A model generated the notes under the pieces. That model had not been told where the DNA came from, did no database searches, and saw only the letters and a program-made list of their open reading frames with translations. From NCBI GenBank assembly GCA_002372325.1, contig DFFT01000060.1, positions 541 to 11,394 on the forward strand: DNA of 10,854 nt. The letters run 5' to 3'. Position numbers and translations under genes: made by a program. Source of the DNA: Succinivibrionaceae bacterium UBA3769 (GTDB lineage: Bacteria > Pseudomonadota > Gammaproteobacteria > Enterobacterales > Succinivibrionaceae). Shown here piece after piece: positions 6,589 to 10,854 of this stretch (positions are counted from its first letter, which is position 1; every line of letters starts with the position of its first letter).

Positions 6589-6753
6589 GAAAAAATGCTG
6601 TCATAGCTGCTTTTCAGGGTCAAAAAAATGCTGTTATGGCTGTTTTTCAGGGTTGAAAAAATGTTGTTTTTTTAGAGATTTAGCCTCAAAAAAGTGTCAG
6701 TACAATGCAGAATCAGATCTGAAAAAATGTCATGAGCATTGGTTTGCAGGCTG
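6589..6753. repeat. Repeat array 1: five 33-bp units
   Basis: Units start at 6589, 6622, 6655, 6688 and 6721, exactly 33 bp apart. Each begins RAAAAARTG, followed by TGY/TTG/TCA, a variable middle, and an end resembling CAGGGTY (units 1 and 2) or more decayed. The junction of units 2 and 3 is a perfect palindrome, TTTTTCA-GGGT-TGAAAAA (6643-6660). An additional degenerate match, aaaatgttcc plus atggctgtttccc, lies at 6538-6560. Because 33 is a multiple of three, a frame over the array reads as an 11-residue KKCC-type repeat. The second array breaks this phase, so the repeats act as DNA or RNA rather than as protein. Confidence 0.85.
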
Positions 6754-7069
6754 ATATTTTTTACTGAAGAGGAAGCCCCGGAAACTGAAGATGGAGCCTG
6801 AAGGTTTCCTTCGGTAACCTGCTTTTATCAGACTTTTGCCAGACTTTTACCAGAATCTGCCCGGCTTTTCCGGCCTGGCTTCTGTGTTTTTGCAACAGAT
6901 TATGTCAGGGTGATTTAAACTTTATGCGCAGGCAGCAAAATGGTTCCCGGCCGCAAAATATCCCGGGCGCCTTGTTGCAATCAGTCTTGGAAGCGCTGCT
7001 GGGTTTCCTTTGGATATCCCGGGGGAGAGCGCCAGAGTTTTAATCAGGGCGGCAGATGTTTTGAGGGGC
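6754..7069. other. Gene-free stretch between the two repeat arrays
   Basis: I see no gene here. It contains a GAAGG-ttt-CCTTC hairpin (near 6800-6812) and a short tandem of three related 11-mers, cagacttttgc / cagacttttac / cagaatctgc, at 6829, 6840 and 6851. A half-matching repeat unit, atgttttgaggggc, leads into array 2. Confidence 0.4.
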
Positions 7070-7199
7070 AAAAAAGTGTTGTATACGCAGAATTTAGGGT
7101 TGAAAAAGTGTTGCATATGCAGAATTCAGGGGTGAAAAAGTGTAATGTTCATCATGCTTGAGCCATGAAAAAATGTTATTATGATATCTCATCAGGTTT
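7070..7199. repeat. Repeat array 2: four 32-33-bp units abutting the ATPase promoter
   Basis: Units start at 7070, 7102, 7134 and 7167 (spacings 32, 32 and 33). All begin RAAAAARTG; units 1 and 2 share TTG.ATA.GCAGAATT and end AGGG-like, as in array 1. The 32-bp spacings disrupt any reading frame, which argues against a coding repeat. The last unit contains the likely -10 of the ATPase gene and lies within 132 bp of its start codon. Confidence 0.85.
7158..7185 (+). promoter_or_regulatory. Likely promoter of the DUF4143-type ATPase, inside repeat array 2
   Basis: TTGAGC (7158-7163), a 16-bp spacer, then TATGAT (7180-7185). The -35 is in the end of the third unit of array 2. The RAAAAARTG start of the fourth unit fills the spacer. 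A protein bound to that unit would cover the promoter. The -35 is only a partial match to TTGACA. Confidence 0.5.
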
Positions 7200-7298
7200 T
7201 GATTATTGTTGCTTAACAATACGCCGGAGTCAGATAATGCAGAGATGCTGGCTGATTATGCTCTTATGTTTGGCGGCTTATGTTCGGAGATTTGCAAA

Positions 7299-8588
7299 AT
7301 GAAAAGATACGCCATGGACAGGCTCATGCAATGGAAGAACAGCAAGGACAGAAGACCTCTTCTCATAATGGGTGCCAGGCAGGTTGGCAAGACCTGGCTT
7401 ATGCGGGAATTCGGTCATCTGGCATATCAGAAGACTGCTTATGTGTCATTTTTCCGCAATCCCAGGATGAAAGAGGTTTTTGAGCAGGATTGCGATATCA
7501 GCCGCATTATCGCAGGACTTAACATTGAGACCGGAATCGAAATCACTCCCGGGGATACCCTGATTATTCTTGATGAAATTCAGGAAGCTCCGGCAGTTCT
7601 GGAAGTCCTGAAGTATTTCTGCGAAAACGCTCCGGAATATCATGTGTGTGCGGCAGGATCATTGCTGGGAGTTTCTCTTCATGAGGGAGTGTCGTTTCCG
7701 GTGGGGAAGGTTGCCATGCTGAAGCTGTACCCGCTGCACTTTCGGGAGTATCTGGAAGCTCTTGGCGAAGTTCAGCTGGCTCAGTTATTGGAAACCGGAG
7801 ATTACAGCATCATCGACAGTTTTGCCGACAAATATCTGTACTGGCTGAAGAACTACATCTACACCGGGGGACTTCCCGCGGTGGTTAATTTTTTCCGGGA
7901 TCACAAGGATTATGCGGAAGTGCGCCGGATACAGAAAGAAATAGTTCAGCAGTATCAGGGAGATTTTGGCAAGCATATCCGCGCCGGCGAACTCAAGCGC
8001 ATCAACATGGTGTGGGAATCCATTCCGATACAGCTGGCAAAGGACAATAAAAAATTCTTTTTCGGGCAGATTAAGAAGGGAGCCCGGAGCGCTGAGTTTG
8101 AGACGGCAATCCAATGGCTGGCTGATGCCGGGCTGGTGTACAAGGTGCATCGTGTTAACGAACCGGAGATGCCTCTCAGCGCTTATAAGGACTTTTCGGC
8201 ATATAAGCTGTTTGCGCTGGATGTTGGCATTCTGGGGGCGCTCAGCGATCTTGACGCCCGATCAATTCTGGATGGCAACGATATCTTCAGGGAATTCCGG
8301 GGAGCTCTTGCGGAGCAGTATGCGCTTCAGGAGATGATAGCCGCTACTGATTACACCCCGTACTATTATGGAACCGCTTCAGCCTCGTTTGAACAGGACT
8401 TTATCATTCAGAAGGGCAAACTTACAATACCTATTGAAGTAAAATCCGGGGCGAATGTCCGTTCTCAGAGTTTGAAGGCTTTCATCGCAAAATTCCATTC
8501 GGAAGCTGCCGTAAGGCTGTCACCGCTTCCTTACCGGAAGCAGGAAACCATTATCAACCTGCCTCTTTACGCAGTTTGCAATCTGTAA
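7299..8588 (+). CDS. AAA ATPase with C-terminal DUF4143/PD-(D/E)XK-like region
   Basis: 429 residues. The frame is open back to TTG 7206, but ATG 7299 is preferred. It has GGAGA 8 bases upstream, and the protein then begins MKRYAMDRLMQWKNS, the usual start of this family. Walker A is GARQVGKT (25-32), Walker B LIILDEIQ (88-95), and the AGSLLG motif (about 119-124) follows, all typical of the AAA_14 domain. The region from about 195 to 340 fits DUF4143. Near the end, D367 and IEVK (379-382) form a D...E-x-K pattern as in PD-(D/E)XK nuclease-like folds. Proteins of this family are widespread and often multi-copy in anaerobes, and their biological role is unsettled. Length and motifs are complete, so it should be active as an ATPase. 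It is probably a single-gene unit: the next gene starts 582 bp later from its own promoter. Control through the repeat array upstream is inferred. Confidence 0.92.
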   Translation: MKRYAMDRLMQWKNSKDRRPLLIMGARQVGKTWLMREFGHLAYQKTAYVSFFRNPRMKEVFEQDCDISRIIAGLNIETGIEITPGDTLIILDEIQEAPAVLEVLKYFCENAPEYHVCAAGSLLGVSLHEGVSFPVGKVAMLKLYPLHFREYLEALGEVQLAQLLETGDYSIIDSFADKYLYWLKNYIYTGGLPAVVNFFRDHKDYAEVRRIQKEIVQQYQGDFGKHIRAGELKRINMVWESIPIQLAKDNKKFFFGQIKKGARSAEFETAIQWLADAGLVYKVHRVNEPEMPLSAYKDFSAYKLFALDVGILGALSDLDARSILDGNDIFREFRGALAEQYALQEMIAATDYTPYYYGTASASFEQDFIIQKGKLTIPIEVKSGANVRSQSLKAFIAKFHSEAAVRLSPLPYRKQETIINLPLYAVCNL

Positions 8589-9054
8589 ACCGGCGTTTTG
8601 AAATCCGGTACCCGGGGACGGCTTTTGCCGCGGATATATGCCCCTTCAGACCAGGGGAAAAGTTTGATTTCAGGCGTCGCTTCTGCCCGTCTGTTATTTC
8701 CTGTTCCGGTCTGTTTTCTTTGCCCGTCCGTCTTTCTCTGCCGTCCATCTCTCTCTGCCGTCTTACCCTTTTTTGCAAGGCCTTGCTATAACCTCAAAAG
8801 AAGGCTGACAAGAGGTATTTCGCCTGTTCGGATACGATAGAGACGAATACTGCGGGGAATAATGGCAGATAATCAGGGATCCGTATCTTTTATGACGACC
8901 TGATGGCGATGAATGCATGGAAAACGCTTTACGACCACGGCAATGTCAGAACCTTGAAAGTTTGAATCGTTATTGCCATAGAGATTAAGTTTTTTCTGGA
9001 AAGAATGCTCTAAAAAGTCAGAAACCGGGGTTAATGAACTAACAAGGCATGCCA
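8589..9054. other. Gene-free stretch with a pyrimidine tract between the two ATPase genes
   Basis: Just after the ATPase stop there is a loose ACCGG...CCGGT stem but no T-run. From 8681 to 8775 the plus strand is almost all pyrimidine and repeats TCTGCCCGTCTG-like words (8682, 8719, 8737, 8754). It ends in a perfect 12-bp palindrome, gcaaggccttgc (8775-8786). At 8879-8965 a short open frame (IRIFYDDLMAMNAW...TLKV, then TGA) could be the remnant of a lost gene; it has no start signal and I cannot assign it. No intact gene is seen. Confidence 0.35.
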
Positions 9055-9089
9055 GGTAACATTACCAAATTTGTGATATGATATTTGGT
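9055..9089 (+). promoter_or_regulatory. Extended -10 promoter overlapped by two inverted repeats
   Basis: TG-a-TATGAT at 9074-9082 is an extended -10 with no good -35. It lies in the 12-bp centre of the inverted repeat ACCAAAT (9064-9070) / ATTTGGT (9083-9089). A second palindrome, GGTAA-ca-TTACC (9055-9066), overlaps the left arm and occupies the -35 zone. This is a likely operator for the gene at 9171, leaving an untranslated leader of about 80 nt. Confidence 0.5.
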
Positions 9090-9170
9090 TAAATTCATCT
9101 GATTATTCTGCTGATTATACAAAGAACGGTCATAATTTCATAGAAATGTTTCTCATTTTAAGGAACGGAT

Positions 9171-10854
9171 ATGGCAATTGAGAAGGATGCGGCAGTCTCC
9201 GGAGATGTTTTTCCGGAAGGCTGCAATGATTTTGAGGAGCTCATCAGTACAGGAAGGGTCTACGTTGATAAGACATCCTATCTGGAGGATCTTTTGAACT
9301 CGGGAACAGAGGTAGCCCAGATACTGAGACCCCGGAGATTCGGGAAGACTCTTACCATGAGCATGCTGTCCTGTTTTCTGGAAATGAATTACCAGCATCC
9401 GGGGGATCGAAGCCGTCCTGAGAGGCTCTTTAAGGATCTCGCTATCTCTAAGAACAAAGCATTCTGCGCTAAACACATGGGCCGTTATCCCGTTATCAGC
9501 CTTTCTTTTAAGAATGCGGACGGGGAAACATTTCATGATGCTGTAAAGGCAATAATCCGGGGCTTTGCCGGCCTTTCTGACAAGTTTGCTTTTCTGGCCC
9601 GGCGGGATGATCTGGATACCGTATTCCTGCAGCGAATCCGAGATCTTAATACCGGAAAAGCGCGTGTTTTCAGGAATGACGGAAACTTTGAGAGCTCCAT
9701 CTGGTGCCTTTTGCTCAGCTTTTTGGGGGATCTGGCTAAATGTCTGCATCAGGCCTTCAATAAACCTCCGGTCATTATCATTGATGATTGGGATCATCCC
9801 CTGCAAAAAGCCACAGCCCGCGGCTATTACACCGACATGATCGATATTATTCAGGGCATCCTGAGCGCGGCTCTGAAGGACAGCAGTGATATCTTCAAGG
9901 GTTTTATCACCGGTGTCCATCATATCTCTTATCAGAGCATCTATTCCGGCTTTAACAACTATGTCGAAAGCAACATCACCAATGAGAGCCATGCCGAATT
10001 GATGGGATTCACCAAAGACGAAACCGCAACCCTCCTGAAAACACTCGGCATGGAAAGCCGGCTCCCTGACGTTATCGATTGGTACGGCGGCTACATCATT
10101 GCCGGCAATGATATGGTTTGTCCCCGGAGTGTTATGGAATACCTCTCCCGGGCGCTCAATGCGGAACACGATCCCGCCGCATTCCCGCCGGAAAACATTC
10201 GAACAAACTCCAGCTCCGATGACATCATCGAGCTCAGCATGAAAAACCGCAGATGGCGCAGTTTGGAGCGTCTTCAGCATCTTCTGGAAGGCAAAACAGA
10301 AGAAATTGCTCTCAGGACATTCACCTCCTATCCGGTCATTACCGCAGATACCGATTTTGATACCATCGCCACTCTGATGCTGCATACGGGATATCTTACG
10401 GTGGCCGGGGATGCCGTTCCCTCCGCCAGAAACAGAGCCGTGGTCAGAATTCCGAATAAAGAGGTTCTGGAGCGCTTTTCAGAAAAGGCGAAAACGCTCT
10501 TCAGCGAAAGCAATCCGGAATGGCAGGACAAGGCCTTAAAAATCACAGCGGCTTTTTTTGCCGGGGAAGCGGATAAAGCCTCTGATATCATTGAGGACAT
10601 GCTGGTAAGTTTTATCAGCATCAGAGACACCGGGTATGAGTACTTTTACCACGGCTTTATGCTGGGAATTCTGTCCATGACAATAACAAACCGTATGTCC
10701 ATGGAATCCAACCGGGAAAGCGGCAACGGCTTTTCTGACATCGTGATTAAAAACAGCAAAACCGGGGAAGCGGTGATTCTGGAGTTCAAGAAATGCGAAA
10801 GGGATACCCCTTTGGAGACTGAGAAGATTTGCCGGGAAGCTCTGAAGCAAATTG
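9171..10854 (+). CDS. AAA-ATPase-like protein with C-terminal PD-(D/E)XK nuclease domain (DUF1703), 3' end cut
   Basis: 561 codons are visible with no stop; the gene runs off the window. ATG 9171 has AAGGA (9160-9164) 6 bases upstream. The N-terminus has FEELI....YVDKTSYLEDLL (21-42), then LRPRRFGKT (52-60) as the P-loop-like motif, which is the hallmark of the AAA-ATPase_like family. The Walker B equivalent is VIIIDDWDHPL (201-211), where most relatives have DEYD.PL. Near the end of the visible part, FSD (521-523) and LEFKK (537-541) give the D...E-F-K signature of the PD-(D/E)XK domain classed as DUF1703 or PDDEXK_9. Only a short C-terminal piece should be missing. This family is highly expanded in gut and rumen bacteria and its function is not established. 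It is probably controlled by the palindromic operator just upstream. Confidence 0.92.
   Translation, partial: MAIEKDAAVSGDVFPEGCNDFEELISTGRVYVDKTSYLEDLLNSGTEVAQILRPRRFGKTLTMSMLSCFLEMNYQHPGDRSRPERLFKDLAISKNKAFCAKHMGRYPVISLSFKNADGETFHDAVKAIIRGFAGLSDKFAFLARRDDLDTVFLQRIRDLNTGKARVFRNDGNFESSIWCLLLSFLGDLAKCLHQAFNKPPVIIIDDWDHPLQKATARGYYTDMIDIIQGILSAALKDSSDIFKGFITGVHHISYQSIYSGFNNYVESNITNESHAELMGFTKDETATLLKTLGMESRLPDVIDWYGGYIIAGNDMVCPRSVMEYLSRALNAEHDPAAFPPENIRTNSSSDDIIELSMKNRRWRSLERLQHLLEGKTEEIALRTFTSYPVITADTDFDTIATLMLHTGYLTVAGDAVPSARNRAVVRIPNKEVLERFSEKAKTLFSESNPEWQDKALKITAAFFAGEADKASDIIEDMLVSFISIRDTGYEYFYHGFMLGILSMTITNRMSMESNRESGNGFSDIVIKNSKTGEAVILEFKKCERDTPLETEKICREALKQI

Noticed and set aside
6377..6754. 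Open frame of 125 codons with an 11-residue KKCC repeat
   Set aside because: The protein repeat is the by-product of the 33-bp DNA repeat. The related array at 7070-7199 has 32-bp spacings that break any frame, the start overlaps a terminator stem, and no ribosome site is seen.
6589..7199. CRISPR array
   Set aside because: The conserved core is only about 9-12 bp and varies, the intervals resemble one another, and no cas gene is visible.
7206..7298. TTG/ATG starts upstream of the DUF4143-type ATPase start
   Set aside because: ATG 7299 has a well-placed GGAGA and matches the usual family N-terminus. The upstream part resembles no family sequence.
9153..10385. Long minus-strand open frame of 410 codons
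   Set aside because: It lies opposite the clear AAA-ATPase-like/DUF1703 gene, whose motifs are all on the plus strand. It is a shadow frame.
1..10854. Insertion sequence or integrase explaining the duplication
   Set aside because: I found no transposase, terminal inverted repeats or target-site duplications at the unit edges. Simple tandem duplication explains the data.

Overview
The window looks like an accessory region of a bacterial chromosome of moderately high GC with Shine-Dalgarno-type starts and sigma70-like promoters. It pairs two ATPase/PD-(D/E)XK families that are expanded in host-associated anaerobes with several genes I do not recognise. A gut-type anaerobe, possibly a gammaproteobacterium, would fit. 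No rRNA, tRNA or phylogenetic marker is present, so the taxon is a guess.

Layout. A clipped antitoxin-like tail (1-128) and about 380 bp of gene-free DNA precede a secreted, cysteine-containing protein of unknown function (512-1633). Next comes a head-to-tail duplication of about 2 kb. Unit 1 holds the 3' end of the secreted-protein gene, a convergent minus-strand gene (1684-2910, interrupted by one in-frame TAG) and its long leader and promoter. Unit 2 repeats this order: a decayed 3' fragment of the secreted-protein gene (3272-3568), an intact paralogue of the minus-strand gene (3612-4889), and the same leader and promoter (to about 5260). The minus-strand paralogues are unrecognised proteins built from two internal repeats of about 100 residues plus a C-terminal region. 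A separate unrecognised acidic protein lies at 5534-6304.

From 6305 to 7298 there is no convincing gene. Instead there are two arrays of a 32-33 bp direct repeat (five units at 6589-6753, four at 7070-7199). Every unit starts RAAAAARTG, and several unit junctions form a TTTTTCA-GGGT-TGAAAAA-type palindrome. The second array runs into the predicted promoter of an AAA ATPase of the AAA_14/DUF4143 type (7299-8588). About 580 bp further on, an extended -10 promoter overlapped by two inverted repeats drives a second ATPase-nuclease of the AAA-ATPase_like/PD-(D/E)XK (DUF1703) type (9171 to the window end, cut).

How the parts might work together is inference. The repeat arrays most resemble a multi-site operator or iteron-like block linked to the DUF4143 ATPase. 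The duplicated block looks like a diversifying pair of unknown genes with conserved control DNA. The arrays next to the ATPase are the best candidate for something undescribed; the duplicated two-repeat protein family is the second.
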